Notes: generated by a model from the sequence alone, not told the origin. A stretch of DNA of 64,000 nucleotides from JBAZTO01 sp041661865 (GCA_041661865.1 JBAZTO010000004.1:43156-107155); one strand, 5' to 3'. Positions 55,305-63,868 are shown, counted from the stretch's first letter. A program made the numbers and translations.

Positions 55305-55373
55305 ATTGCAACGGATACACATAATAGCGACTCCTTCGCTCACGTCAAGCCCATGCTCCTTTCTGCCGCCTGC

Positions 55374-56324
55374 TCAACCCGTAATGTCCGCGAACAGCGG
55401 CGACGACAAGTACCGCTCCCCGAAACTGGGGATGATCGCGACGATGAGTTTGTCCTTGTTCTCCGGCCGGGCCGCCACGATGCTTGCCGCTCGAAGCGCC
55501 GCACCCGAAGAGATGCCCACAAACAGGCCCTCTTCCCGCGCCGCCCGACGCGCCCACTCGATGGCCTCGTCCTGGTCGATGGGCAGCACCTCGTCAACCA
55601 CCTTGAGGTTCAGCACCCCCGGCACGAAGCCCGCGCCGATGCCCTGGATCTTGTGCGGCCCGGGCTTGACCTCCTGGCCCGCCAGCGTCTGGGTCAGCAC
55701 CGGGCTCTGGGCCGGCTCAACCGCGATGGCCTTGAACGACGGCCGGCGGGCCTTGATCGCCTCCGACACGCCGGTGATCGTCCCGCCCGTGCCCACGCCG
55801 CTGATGAGGAAGTCGATCTTCCCATCAGTGCCCAGCCAGATTTCCTGGGCCGTCGTGCGGCGGTGGATCTCCGGGTTGGCCGGGTTCTCGAACTGCTGGG
55901 GCACGAACGAATTCTTCTCGGCCGAGGCGATTTCAATCGCCTTGTTCACCGCGCCCCTCATGCCCTCCGCCGCCGGCGTGAGCACCAGCTCCGCCCCCAG
56001 GGCCTTGAGCACCTTCCGCCGCTCGATGCTCATCGAGTCGGGCATGGTCAGCAGCAGGCGATAGCCGCGGGCGGCAGCCACGAAGGCCAGGGCGATCCCG
56101 GTGTTGCCGCTGGTGGGCTCGATGATGAGGGTCTTTTCCTTGATCTTGCCGTCGCGCTCAGCCGTGTCGATCAGGGCCACGCCGATGCGGTCCTTCACGG
56201 AGCCCAGCGGGTTGTGGCTCTCCATTTTGGCCAGGACCGTCGCCCCGCCGCGAATCAGCTTGCGAATCCGCACCAGCGGTGTGTGGCCGACTGTCTGGGT
56301 GATGTCTTCACTGATGTTCGACAT
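55374..56324 (-). CDS. cysK: Cysteine synthase A (O-acetylserine sulfhydrylase)
   Basis: 316 residues, normal length. PLP Lys in NPLGSVKDRIGVALI, substrate loop PTSGNTGIALAF, PLP-phosphate loop GVGTGGTITG. AGGAGAG precedes the ATG. First gene of the sulfur region, divergent from the Rrf2-family regulator. Confidence 0.97.
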   Translation of the reverse strand: MSNISEDITQTVGHTPLVRIRKLIRGGATVLAKMESHNPLGSVKDRIGVALIDTAERDGKIKEKTLIIEPTSGNTGIALAFVAAARGYRLLLTMPDSMSIERRKVLKALGAELVLTPAAEGMRGAVNKAIEIASAEKNSFVPQQFENPANPEIHRRTTAQEIWLGTDGKIDFLISGVGTGGTITGVSEAIKARRPSFKAIAVEPAQSPVLTQTLAGQEVKPGPHKIQGIGAGFVPGVLNLKVVDEVLPIDQDEAIEWARRAAREEGLFVGISSGAALRAASIVAARPENKDKLIVAIIPSFGERYLSSPLFADITG

Positions 56325-56596
56325 AAGCCTCTCCTGTCACCGCCGGCGACCAAGTCCGCCTATCGGCTATTGAAGCTACATAATCGCAATCGATTTAGTG
56401 TACTATGTTCATTGTGATTGTCAATAGGATTTGTATTGTTTTATTCAAGTACGCATTACTGCGTCATATCTTATTGTTATTACTACATTTAAGCAATAGC
56501 ATGTCCACGGTATACTCCGTTAATCCAATTGACAATTCGGGTTGATTCCTGAATAATGGACGGTAGATTCAGTCAGACCTGTGCGGAGTGTGGCCT
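56325..56596. promoter_or_regulatory. AT-rich divergent control region between cysK and the Rrf2 gene
   Basis: 272 bases, far more AT-rich than the rest of the window. Contains facing CAATC / GATTG-type arms near 56385-56420 that could be an operator, but no site can be fixed. Expected to hold both promoters. Confidence 0.5.
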
Positions 56597-57043
56597 ATGC
56601 GAGTTTCACAGAAATGCCAGTATGCGGTGAGGGCAATCCTGGAGCTGGCCAAACGTTTCGGCCAGGGGCCAACGTCGATCAGCGAGATCGCCTCCAGCCA
56701 GGCCGTGCCTCAGCGATTCCTGGAGATCATCCTCAACGAGATGAAGCAAGGGGGCTTTGTCGGCTCGCGTCGCGGTGTGCAGGGCGGCTACCTGCTGCTG
56801 GTCGAGCCCAGGCAACTGACCGTCGGCAGGATCATGCGCGTCATCGATGGCCCCTTCGATCCGGTCAGGTGCGTCGGCGAGGGAGGCAAGCCTTGCCCGC
56901 TCAAGGGACACTGTTCCATGATCGAACTGTGGCAGCGGGCCAAGCAAGCCGTCGAGGAAGTCTACGACAATACGACCTTCCAGGATTTGGTGGATAGGGA
57001 GGCGGAACTGGGGTCCGTCACCGCCGCCAATTACACCATCTGA
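56597..57043 (+). CDS. Rrf2-family transcriptional regulator
   Basis: 148 residues from ATG 56597 (MRVSQKCQYAVRAILELA). The winged helix-turn-helix (ISEIASSQAVPQRFLEIILNEMKQGGFVGSRRGVQGGY) is typical of Rrf2/IscR/CymR. Three Cys (RCVGEGGKPCPLKGHC) are in the IscR ligand region with spacing C-x7-C-x5-C, so a [2Fe-2S] cluster is possible. Divergent from cysK; likely regulator of sulfur genes or Fe-S supply. GGAG lies ~10 bases upstream. Confidence 0.88.
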   Translation: MRVSQKCQYAVRAILELAKRFGQGPTSISEIASSQAVPQRFLEIILNEMKQGGFVGSRRGVQGGYLLLVEPRQLTVGRIMRVIDGPFDPVRCVGEGGKPCPLKGHCSMIELWQRAKQAVEEVYDNTTFQDLVDREAELGSVTAANYTI

Positions 57044-57140
57044 TCGGCTGGAGCAAGCGGATCCACGTGCCCTGCAAACTCAATCCCGCAATACACCAAT
57101 CAGGAGTGGGGATTGCTCGATCGGCTCGGCTTGCATAGGG

Positions 57141-57146
57141 TATAAT
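57141..57146 (+). promoter_or_regulatory. Possible -10 box of the pseudopilin gene
   Basis: TATAAT lies 33 bases upstream of the ATG; -35 not clear. Confidence 0.35.
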
Positions 57147-57179
57147 CACAAGCCAGAGGCATTTCCAGGCGGCCGACCC

Positions 57180-58010
57180 ATGAACGGGCAGACCAGAGAG
57201 ATTAAACGTCACACCCCAGGGAGAATCAGCGCCTCCCCGCGGCCCGCTTTCACCCTGGTCGAGATGCTCTTGGTAATAGCCATCATGGGCATTCTGGTGG
57301 CCATACTGTCGCCGTCGTTGATCAAGACCAAGTTGCTGGCGGCGGGGGCTGCCTGCGGTAGTAACCTGCGGACGCTGGGCATCGCGGCGGCGACCTATCA
57401 GACGGTATACCGCCAGTACGTCCCAATCTGCTGGAAAAACCTTGAACCGACCTACGCGCACCCCTGGAAAAGTTGGCGGGCCGGCTTGCTGCCCTTTGCC
57501 CCGGGCGTGGGCGCCTTCAACTGTGCCGCCGTGACCGCCGGCAACGAGGCGGCATTTCTTCGGACCGAGAACGATATCACGGGAATGGATTGGCTGGGAA
57601 CCTCTTGCGCCGGCAGCTACGGCGTGATGTATCAGGAGTCGCGAGCGTCGTTCAAGACAGTCAACTTCAACGATGTCATGGCACGCGGGCACCCGTCGTG
57701 GAGCCAGGCCTACCCAGCGGTCGCCGGCATGGCTTGGGCGGACCCCGCCAACAGCGTCTACATCGCGGATGCCTCCCTGACCAGCGGCCCGATCACGTAT
57801 CCCACCCAAAGCTACAAGGGATATGGCACTTCCGCCATCGTTCCCCCTTCCGATCCCGGCTATCTTGACGTCATCCGAGCCCGGCGGTTTTCCGACCGGC
57901 ACAACGGCACAAACTGCCTGTTCGTGGACGGGCACGTTTCGGCCTTCGACACGCCCAAACTCGATGCCATGGTGACCGGCCAGTCTGACTGTATATGGGA
58001 CATGAACTGA
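57180..58010 (+). CDS. Pseudopilin-like protein with H-x9-DG signature
   Basis: 276 residues. Type IV prepilin-like N-terminus: basic leader, then FTLVEMLLVIAIMGILVAIL (about 25-44). C-terminal RHNGTNCLFVDGHV is the H-x9-DG motif of planctomycete type II pseudopilins. Between lies a secreted domain with few recognised features. Needs cleavage by the prepilin peptidase at 44935-46170. Plausible component of a surface or secretion fibre. Confidence 0.88.
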   Translation: MNGQTREIKRHTPGRISASPRPAFTLVEMLLVIAIMGILVAILSPSLIKTKLLAAGAACGSNLRTLGIAAATYQTVYRQYVPICWKNLEPTYAHPWKSWRAGLLPFAPGVGAFNCAAVTAGNEAAFLRTENDITGMDWLGTSCAGSYGVMYQESRASFKTVNFNDVMARGHPSWSQAYPAVAGMAWADPANSVYIADASLTSGPITYPTQSYKGYGTSAIVPPSDPGYLDVIRARRFSDRHNGTNCLFVDGHVSAFDTPKLDAMVTGQSDCIWDMN

Positions 58011-58049
58011 GGGCGTCAATTGCGGGGCAAAACCGGCGACCGGACGCCG

Positions 58050-58742
58050 TTATGCGTGCCGCTTCCCGCGGAGCATGAACAGGCCGCCCACGGCCAGCAT
58101 CGCCATACTCGCCGGCTCAGGCACGGCGTAGATCGTCGCGCCGAAATTAGCTTGCATGTCCTGACCCAGACTCAGCCTCCACCAGCTGTCCGGATAATCA
58201 AAAGATCGATCCCAATTCCAGTAATTGTTCTCGCTCGATCCGACAGTCGGCGGGTTAAAGGTCGCCAGCCCGGCTATGTCACTGTCGGCGCCGACGACCC
58301 AGACGAAGGTATCTGGGAAGGTCACATTCGGAAGATCGAATTGCACGCGCGTCAGCCCATCCACGGCTACGTTGTGGAGGGTGGATGACCAAAGCGGGGA
58401 GGGTCCAGGAATATGCGTTGTCGTGTTGTAGTCAAAGAAGAATAAGTCCAGGTCGGTCAACGTGGTCGGTGCGGATGACGACAGGAGCAGGTCAAACCGA
58501 ACCACGGTCCGCTCCGTGCCGGCCAGGGTGACCTGGTCGCCTATCGGCTGGTCGGGATAAGTCGGGTCGGTCGGGTCGTCGAGGGCATTGATGTTTCTGA
58601 ATCCATGAGGGGCAAACGCGCCGCTGGTGGGAGTAAGACTATTATCGTAAACAACGGCGGGTTCAGCGGCAGGGGCAGCAGCACACACCACCAAAACGCA
58701 AAGAAGGGCGACAAACGAAAAGCAGTACCCAACTGACCACAT
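58050..58742 (-). CDS. PEP-CTERM protein of unknown function
   Basis: 230 residues from ATG 58742 (MWSVGYCFSFVALL), with GAGGAGGAG upstream. Signal peptide, then a secreted b-rich region and the PEP-CTERM tail (VPEPASMAMLAVGGLFML, RGKRHA). Exported and probably exosortase-sorted. No catalytic motif. A near-perfect 28-base palindrome is 175 bases upstream. Confidence 0.85.
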   Translation of the reverse strand: MWSVGYCFSFVALLCVLVVCAAAPAAEPAVVYDNSLTPTSGAFAPHGFRNINALDDPTDPTYPDQPIGDQVTLAGTERTVVRFDLLLSSSAPTTLTDLDLFFFDYNTTTHIPGPSPLWSSTLHNVAVDGLTRVQFDLPNVTFPDTFVWVVGADSDIAGLATFNPPTVGSSENNYWNWDRSFDYPDSWWRLSLGQDMQANFGATIYAVPEPASMAMLAVGGLFMLRGKRHA

Positions 58743-58916
58743 ATGAAACTCCTCCTCGACCTCTCTTTCGCAGGCGTTAAGCGGACGCCCGACCCAGCAC
58801 AATGTGAGGCCGAAGCTCGAACTCTACCATGACTTGGCAAAAATGTCCAGCTTATTCCTGTAACCTGAGCATTAATAACCCGTTGAATACCTTGTTGGTT
58901 TCCATCCAAATAAAGC

Positions 58917-58944
58917 GGACCGGCTTGGGCGCCCAAACCGGTCC
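58917..58944. repeat. 28-base near-perfect palindrome
   Basis: GGACCGGCTTGGGC followed directly by GCCCAAACCGGTCC: 13 of 14 positions pair, no loop. Confidence 0.8.
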
Positions 58945-59085
58945 TGAGACTGCCCGGCGGGGGGGGACCGAGCAGCCAAGAAGAAGAGACTACCATGTTT
59001 TTCATATATTGTCAAGCCCGCGCGATACGACAGCGTCGTCATCCCATCGATACTTACGATATCTATGAATATCTACGAATGAGCC

Positions 59086-59114
59086 TTGATCCTCGAGTGC
59101 CCCCTTGTTATACT
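59086..59114 (+). promoter_or_regulatory. Sigma-70-type promoter of the RiPP locus
   Basis: TTGATC (59086-59091), 17 bases, TATACT (59109-59114). Directly upstream of the radical SAM maturase. Confidence 0.65.
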
Positions 59115-59188
59115 TACTAGCCACATTTCTGAGTGGACACCACCCGTGTTGCTCCAGAAAAATCTGGGCGGTATGCCGGTCAGGGGAT

Positions 59189-60766
59189 ATGACCAACACC
59201 TGTCATCAGGACGTGATGCGTTTCTATGATGAAGGCCTGAGGCCTTGGCGGACCATTCCCACGAACGACGCAACCCCCTTCGTCCATCGGTTTCAGACCC
59301 CCGGCCAGAAGTATGTCTATGACGTCAACACGCGCCGCATACTTCGAGTATCGTCTCTCGCGTGGGATATCATCGAGGATTACGGCCATCTGGATACGGA
59401 ACAACTTCTCCTCAAGTATTCTCCCCCCCATACCGCCAGTGATATCGCGGCCGCCATCGCTCACATCGAGTCGACACGTCAGCAAGGCCTGCTCCTATCG
59501 GTGCGTCCCTCGGAAATCCTGCCCCCCAGCCGGGAATACCTACAGCGGAAACTCGGTGATGAACGAGAGCAACTGATCCTGAATGTCACCGAAGACTGCA
59601 ATCTCCGCTGTTCTTATTGTGTCTTCGGAAGCTCGTACCAGCAATTCCGCCAGCACTCCAGGAAGACCATGTCATGGGACGTAGCCCGGGCCGCCATCGA
59701 TGACTTTCTTATGCATTCAGGCCAATATGAGAGCAGGGTCATCAGTTTCTATGGTGGCGAGCCACTGCTCAGCCTGCCACTGATCCGGCAAAGCGTGGCC
59801 TACGCCAAGGAAAAGACCGCCGATCTGCCGGTGCGTTTTTCCCTGACCACCAACGGGATGCTGCTCAAGGGTCAGGCGGCTCGATTTCTTGCCGACGAAC
59901 GTTTCGCGATCCTGGTCAGTCTGGACGGCCCGGCAGCCATCCACGATCTCAATCGCCGCACGGCCTCCAATTCCCCCTCTTGGGCGAGAGTGACCTCCAA
60001 TCTCCGCCGTTTTCTGGAGGACTTTCCAGAATATCAGACGAACGGCATGCTCCGATTCAGTTCAGTCGCGACACCGGCGATGGATCTTCGTGAGATCCGG
60101 GATTTCTGGAATTCCTGCGGGCTTTTCACTGACGCCATGGGGCTGGAAATCAGTGGGCAGAGGCCGACGGAGGCAGAGTCAAGGCCGCTCCCACCCGAGA
60201 GTCCGTTGGCAATGACCGTACCTCTTCTTCACGAGGACTTTATCTCCGCGTTGAAACAAGGATCCTGGGCAGGGGAGTACCACGACAAGCAGCGCTGGGT
60301 CGAGGCGTCAGTGTTCCAGCGACCTTTTCTGCTGTTCCACAAGCGGGACTATCTGACACCGCACCTGCCGGAGAAGATGGTCCTCCAGTCCACATGCACG
60401 CCGGGCGCACGAAGGGTCTTCGTCAATACCGAGGGCGATTATTTCGCCTGCGAGCGCGTGGTCCCCTGCGAGGCGCAGAAGATCGGCGATGTTCGCCAAG
60501 GAGTCCAACTGGACAAGGTTATGGCGTTGCTCGGTAACTGGACGAAGTCCAGCCCCGAGCAGTGCCGCTTTTGTTGGTGCGTGTCTCATTGCCATGTGGG
60601 ATGCCTGGCCACCGTGGGCCAGGATGGCCAGGTCTCCCGAGAAGCCAAGACCCGCGCCTGTGCGATGTGTCGGCGGCAACTGCACGGGATCCTCTGTCAG
60701 TATGCCGCCATTCTCGAAGAGAACCCTCATGCGTTTGACTATTCTGAAAATGTGGAGTTCTCGTAA
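59189..60766 (+). CDS. Radical SAM/SPASM peptide maturase (RiPP)
   Basis: 525 residues from ATG 59189; ATG 59216 has a better-placed AGGA and is a good alternative. The N-terminal ~125 residues (PFVHRFQTPGQKYVYDVNTRRILRV) resemble the leader-recognition region of Cys-rich-peptide maturases. Radical SAM core at CNLRCSYC (Cys 137, 141, 144), GGEPLLS after it, TTNGMLL. The C-terminal SPASM-type region is Cys-rich (STCTPGARRVFVNTEGDY ... CRFCWC ... CHVGC ... CAMC) and should hold auxiliary [4Fe-4S] clusters. 146 bases ahead of the precursor gene. Closest kind: radical SAM maturases of CcpM/CbpB type; which bond it makes is unknown. Confidence 0.88.
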   Translation: MTNTCHQDVMRFYDEGLRPWRTIPTNDATPFVHRFQTPGQKYVYDVNTRRILRVSSLAWDIIEDYGHLDTEQLLLKYSPPHTASDIAAAIAHIESTRQQGLLLSVRPSEILPPSREYLQRKLGDEREQLILNVTEDCNLRCSYCVFGSSYQQFRQHSRKTMSWDVARAAIDDFLMHSGQYESRVISFYGGEPLLSLPLIRQSVAYAKEKTADLPVRFSLTTNGMLLKGQAARFLADERFAILVSLDGPAAIHDLNRRTASNSPSWARVTSNLRRFLEDFPEYQTNGMLRFSSVATPAMDLREIRDFWNSCGLFTDAMGLEISGQRPTEAESRPLPPESPLAMTVPLLHEDFISALKQGSWAGEYHDKQRWVEASVFQRPFLLFHKRDYLTPHLPEKMVLQSTCTPGARRVFVNTEGDYFACERVVPCEAQKIGDVRQGVQLDKVMALLGNWTKSSPEQCRFCWCVSHCHVGCLATVGQDGQVSREAKTRACAMCRRQLHGILCQYAAILEENPHAFDYSENVEFS

Positions 60767-60912
60767 CGCCGACTCCTTCCGAACGGAATAGGTCCGACAA
60801 CAATTCCTGGGGCAAGGCAACGGCCGGGAAAGGAGGTCTATGGGGTAAGAGGACAAGCGACCGAACGGGAAAGGAACTCTACAACGTCGATTCACGAACA
60901 AAGGAGAACAAC

Positions 60913-61107
60913 ATGAGTATCAATAATCTCTTAGAACCCCCCGTCATCGAAGACACGTTGTTCGGGTATGGCAAAATGGTGGAAGTGCAAGCCGATGAAC
61001 CCGATTCGGATTGTTATTGTTCATGTCCTTGCGAAAGTCGCCTAACCAAGGTGTCCAGTAGCCAAATGACAACCGCGGACCTCTTTGCGGGCATGCCCCA
61101 GCCATGA
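60913..61107 (+). CDS. RiPP precursor peptide with CxCxCxC core
   Basis: 64 residues. AAAGGAG precedes the ATG, a strong site. Leader-like acidic start (MSINNLLEPPVIEDTLFGYG), then DCYCSCPCES: Cys at 34, 36, 38 and 40 alternate with other residues. The rest is polar (SRLTKVSSSQMTTADLFAG). The last ~24 residues do not carry Cys. Likely substrate of the maturase upstream; modification of the four Cys is inferred. No transporter or peptidase nearby. Confidence 0.82.
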   Translation: MSINNLLEPPVIEDTLFGYGKMVEVQADEPDSDCYCSCPCESRLTKVSSSQMTTADLFAGMPQP

Positions 61108-61133
61108 GTCCGACCGGTCAGGATGGCCGGACT
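61107..61133 (+). terminator. Hairpin at end of precursor gene
   Basis: AGTCCGACC / GGCCGGACT, one mismatch, 9-base loop, starting at the stop codon. Only a weak T-run (CTCTTTG) follows. Confidence 0.5.
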
Positions 61134-61280
61134 GAACTGCTCTTTGCCATGATGTGTTGGTAAATCGGGGTTCGATAAAGAAGGAAGAACGCTAGCCGCG
61201 CGGTGCAACCGGGATTCCAGCTTGGGCCGGTCTTTCAGAGGTCTGTCCCGGCAAGTCTGTAATCCTATAGCATCGTGCGG

Positions 61281-62534
61281 CTACTTCTTTTCCGGTTGCC
61301 GCATTGACCGCGGGAGGCGATCCCCGCTTTGCGGCGGCAAGTCTGCTTCTGTCAGGTTGCCGATATGCAGGTCGCCATATACTCCTCGGCAACCCCGCGA
61401 GTCTGGCAAGACCCACCAACATACCAGCGAATTGGCATCTCCGTACCGCACGCCATTTCCGACATAATGCCATGCATCTTTCATGGCAAGCTGGGTGACG
61501 AACGCCAGCCCTCGCAGGCAGTCTCTCATTATCTCTTTCACGCCCTCATCAGCGGAGAGAAACCCATGCGTGTCTCCCGCTTCCGCCGTGTACAGGGCAT
61601 TTTGGTCATTATGGCCGGAGGCTAGAGTGATTATCGTCGGCACGTCCAATGAGGCCGGAAACTTTCCGTCTCCCAAGCCGGCACAGATCTCCAGCAAATC
61701 CACCAAATCGCTTTCATGCGCGGGGCCATCAAGCCTCTTCAGGCAATATCCGTTTGGGGGAGTCAACGAGAACTGAGAATCGTCAATCGGCTGATTCCAC
61801 CGCATATTCAGTAACCGCATGACTCCTTTGCCCCCGCTCTCCGAAGATATCTCCATCTCGATCTGGATGGGTAGTTCCGGTTGAGGATCGACCCATACCT
61901 TGAATTTCCCACCCGGAGTAGGCACAAAATAGAGGTCCACTTCCTTCCCGTTCAGCACGTCCCTGCCCAGGTACTGCCCCGCTGATTCCTTCGTTGCTCG
62001 TAGTTTGTCCAGGGGATCGCCCGAGGCCTTCCCTTGAGCTGACGACAGCCTGGCCTCCTTCTTCACGGGCGACAGCGTCAGGAACCTCTGCTCGAGAAGG
62101 TTCACGATGTGAACCCGGCCGTCCGACCAGGTCTTACGACTTCGCCCAGACTCGGCCTCCAGGACAGTTGCTTGCGACTCCGACCGACCAGGAAGCTGAA
62201 CAACCAAATCATACATTACGGTCCTTGCCCTGTTGACATGGCGGATCACTTCGGCAAAGCCCGCCGAGGCCGTGCCAACGCTGCCCACAAACAGCCACCA
62301 ACCGGCCAGCGCTAACAGGGACGCCACCGCGACAGATCCGACCGACACGGCCCAGGCGCGACGGTGCCGGCGACGATGGCTCGAAACCGGGCCATATTTT
62401 TCATCGCAGGCGTTCATCAGGTGAAACGAAAGTTCTTCCTGAAAGCCCGGCCGGGGCGTAGTGTCAGGCGCCGCGGCATCGAAGATCTGCCGCACAACCT
62501 GCTCGTCGTCATTCATCTCTATGTGATCGACCAT
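61281..62534 (-). CDS. Membrane-anchored RseB/LolA-like partner of the ECF sigma factor
   Basis: 417 residues from ATG 62534; ATG 62516 is an alternative start. N-terminal cytoplasmic part (DEQVVRQIFDAAAPDTTPRPGFQEELSFHLM) of the kind seen in anti-sigma factors, one membrane span (about 60-84), then an outer region with LolA/RseB-like strands (VMYDLVVQLPGRSESQATVLEAE ... KVWVDPQPELPIQIEMEI). C-terminal ~140 residues of unknown fold. No HxxxCxxC zinc motif. Overlaps the sigma gene by 26 bases, so translated together. Confidence 0.72.
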   Translation of the reverse strand: MVDHIEMNDDEQVVRQIFDAAAPDTTPRPGFQEELSFHLMNACDEKYGPVSSHRRRHRRAWAVSVGSVAVASLLALAGWWLFVGSVGTASAGFAEVIRHVNRARTVMYDLVVQLPGRSESQATVLEAESGRSRKTWSDGRVHIVNLLEQRFLTLSPVKKEARLSSAQGKASGDPLDKLRATKESAGQYLGRDVLNGKEVDLYFVPTPGGKFKVWVDPQPELPIQIEMEISSESGGKGVMRLLNMRWNQPIDDSQFSLTPPNGYCLKRLDGPAHESDLVDLLEICAGLGDGKFPASLDVPTIITLASGHNDQNALYTAEAGDTHGFLSADEGVKEIMRDCLRGLAFVTQLAMKDAWHYVGNGVRYGDANSLVCWWVLPDSRGCRGVYGDLHIGNLTEADLPPQSGDRLPRSMRQPEKK

Positions 62535-63042
62535 GATTTTTGTCCAGTGCTAACCGTAAGGTTCTTATTGCCCGAGAAAGCCGGACGCGGACCGCGACGC
62601 GGCTCATCCCTAAAGCCGCGGCAATTTGGGGGCTCTGAAGACCGTGCAAGTATCGCATGATCACGATCTCTTGCTCTTTCTCCCCAAGCCTGCCAACCGC
62701 CTCATACACGGAGGGCCAATCCGTTCCATAGTCTTCTATACGTTTGTCCCGCAGAAACCGCTGCCTGTCGCGAAGCAGTCCCTCCATAATCGTTCTGTGG
62801 CGGGCAGCATCCCGCAGGTAACCGGCCGCAAAATTGCTGGCCGTTCCGTACAACCAAGACCGTATGGCGTTCCTGTCTTTTCCCCGTAAGGCGGGGTATT
62901 TCTCGACCAATCGCAGAAACACGGCAGAAGTAGCGTCTTCGGCTAACCCCCTGCTGTATAACCGATAAACGCAATACGCGTAGATTTCCCCGAAGAAATC
63001 TTCGTACAACTCGGCAATCTGTTCTTTGAACCCGTCAACCAC
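62509..63042 (-). CDS. ECF RNA polymerase sigma factor
   Basis: 177 residues. Region 2 (DFFGEIYAYCVYRLYSRGLAEDATSAVFLRLVEKYP) and region 4 (LGEKEQEIVIMRYLHGLQSPQIAAALGMSRVAVRVRLSRAIRTL) are clear, without region 3. Partner gene overlaps its end. The target genes are unknown; the operon converges on the RiPP locus. Confidence 0.92.
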   Translation of the reverse strand: MVDGFKEQIAELYEDFFGEIYAYCVYRLYSRGLAEDATSAVFLRLVEKYPALRGKDRNAIRSWLYGTASNFAAGYLRDAARHRTIMEGLLRDRQRFLRDKRIEDYGTDWPSVYEAVGRLGEKEQEIVIMRYLHGLQSPQIAAALGMSRVAVRVRLSRAIRTLRLALDKNHGRSHRDE

Positions 63043-63353
63043 GACCTAATCATAGCACATCCCCCGCATTTCGGCGATGCCCGATGCCCCGCCGCCCGCA
63101 TCATCATCGGCAATGCCCCGCGGGGTACCAAGTCTCTACTCGTCCCCCCGTCGTATATTGTTGAAGAATATCCAGAGTGTTACCTGAAAAAGCAGAAAAA
63201 AATGAGATATACCTTGAGCTTCTCCACGAATGGGCGACATCACGGGGGAGAACGTGCCTGAGACCAAGTCAATGCCCGTGCAACTCGTTGCTATGGCACA
63301 ACCTGGCATAAATGAGCAAGGCCCGGCATCAACTGACACCGGGCCTTCCCAAA
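63043..63353. other. Upstream region of the ECF operon, no gene seen
   Basis: 311 bases between the sigma gene and tRNA-Gly. Holds the tRNA terminator hairpin and an AT-rich part near 63160-63210 that should contain the sigma operon promoter; no box can be fixed. Confidence 0.5.
63318..63347 (-). terminator. Hairpin after tRNA-Gly
   Basis: AAGGCCCGG / CCGGGCCTT with a 12-base loop, seven bases past the 3' end of the tRNA on the minus strand. Confidence 0.7.
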
Positions 63354-63425
63354 AGCGGGCGATGCGATTTGAACGCACGACATTCACGTTGGCAACGTGA
63401 CGCTCTACCACTGAGCTACGCCCGC
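63354..63425 (-). tRNA. tRNA-Gly (anticodon GCC)
   Basis: 72 nt. Acceptor GCGGGCG / CGCCCGC, anticodon stem TCACG / CGTGA with loop TTGCCAA, T-arm GTTCAAAT-type loop. CCA not encoded. Confidence 0.95.
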
Positions 63426-63532
63426 GTAACAACAGAGGAGCTATGATAGCCGATGGCGCCGTACGGTCAAGAGCATTTTTGTCCGGGCAGCGATTCCTCA
63501 AGGTGGGATGTTGGAGGATGAATAGGCTGGAG

Positions 63533-63780
63533 TTAGAGCGTTTGGGCGGGGGTATCAGCTTCGGATGGGCTTTTGGGGCTGGTTTGGGGTAGGGACTGGG
63601 TGGGGCCGTGGCAGCGGCGGTACGTTGGGGGCTTGCCCAGGCGGCAGAAGCACATCGCCAGCACCGCGCGCACAACGACCGAGGTGGGAATGCGTCCTTG
63701 CGACCGCCCGTCCCGGATCGCCTCCAGGGGAGCGTCCCACTTCAACACGGCTCGTCCGTAAGCCAGTAGTCTACGAAGAA
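63533..63780 (-). pseudogene. Transposase N-terminal fragment (truncated)
   Basis: Frame reads RFLRRLLAYGRAVLKWDAPL, then EAIRDGRSQGRIPTSVVV, RAVLAMCFCRLG and then turns into a low-complexity stretch and stops. The first part resembles the N-terminus of a transposase family I associate with planctomycetes; the rest is missing. Possibly a decayed insertion sequence end. Start and family are uncertain. Confidence 0.45.
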
Positions 63781-63868
63781 AACGAATGCGAATCTGCTAA
63801 AAATCTTCGGACACGCCGGAACCCCAGGCCCCGTCAAGGCCTTACCGCTCAGAATTCGATAGTGTCAA

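Larger units (their letters stand above)
58743..59188. other. Divergent region between the PEP-CTERM gene and the RiPP maturase
   Basis: 446 bases without a gene. Contains a 28-base palindrome (58917-58944), a tandem ATATCTAYGA pair (about 59058-59080) and the maturase promoter (59086-59114). Confidence 0.6.

Noticed and set aside
63136..63675. 179-residue ORF across tRNA-Gly
   Set aside because: It reads straight through a clear tRNA and its terminator and has no motif.
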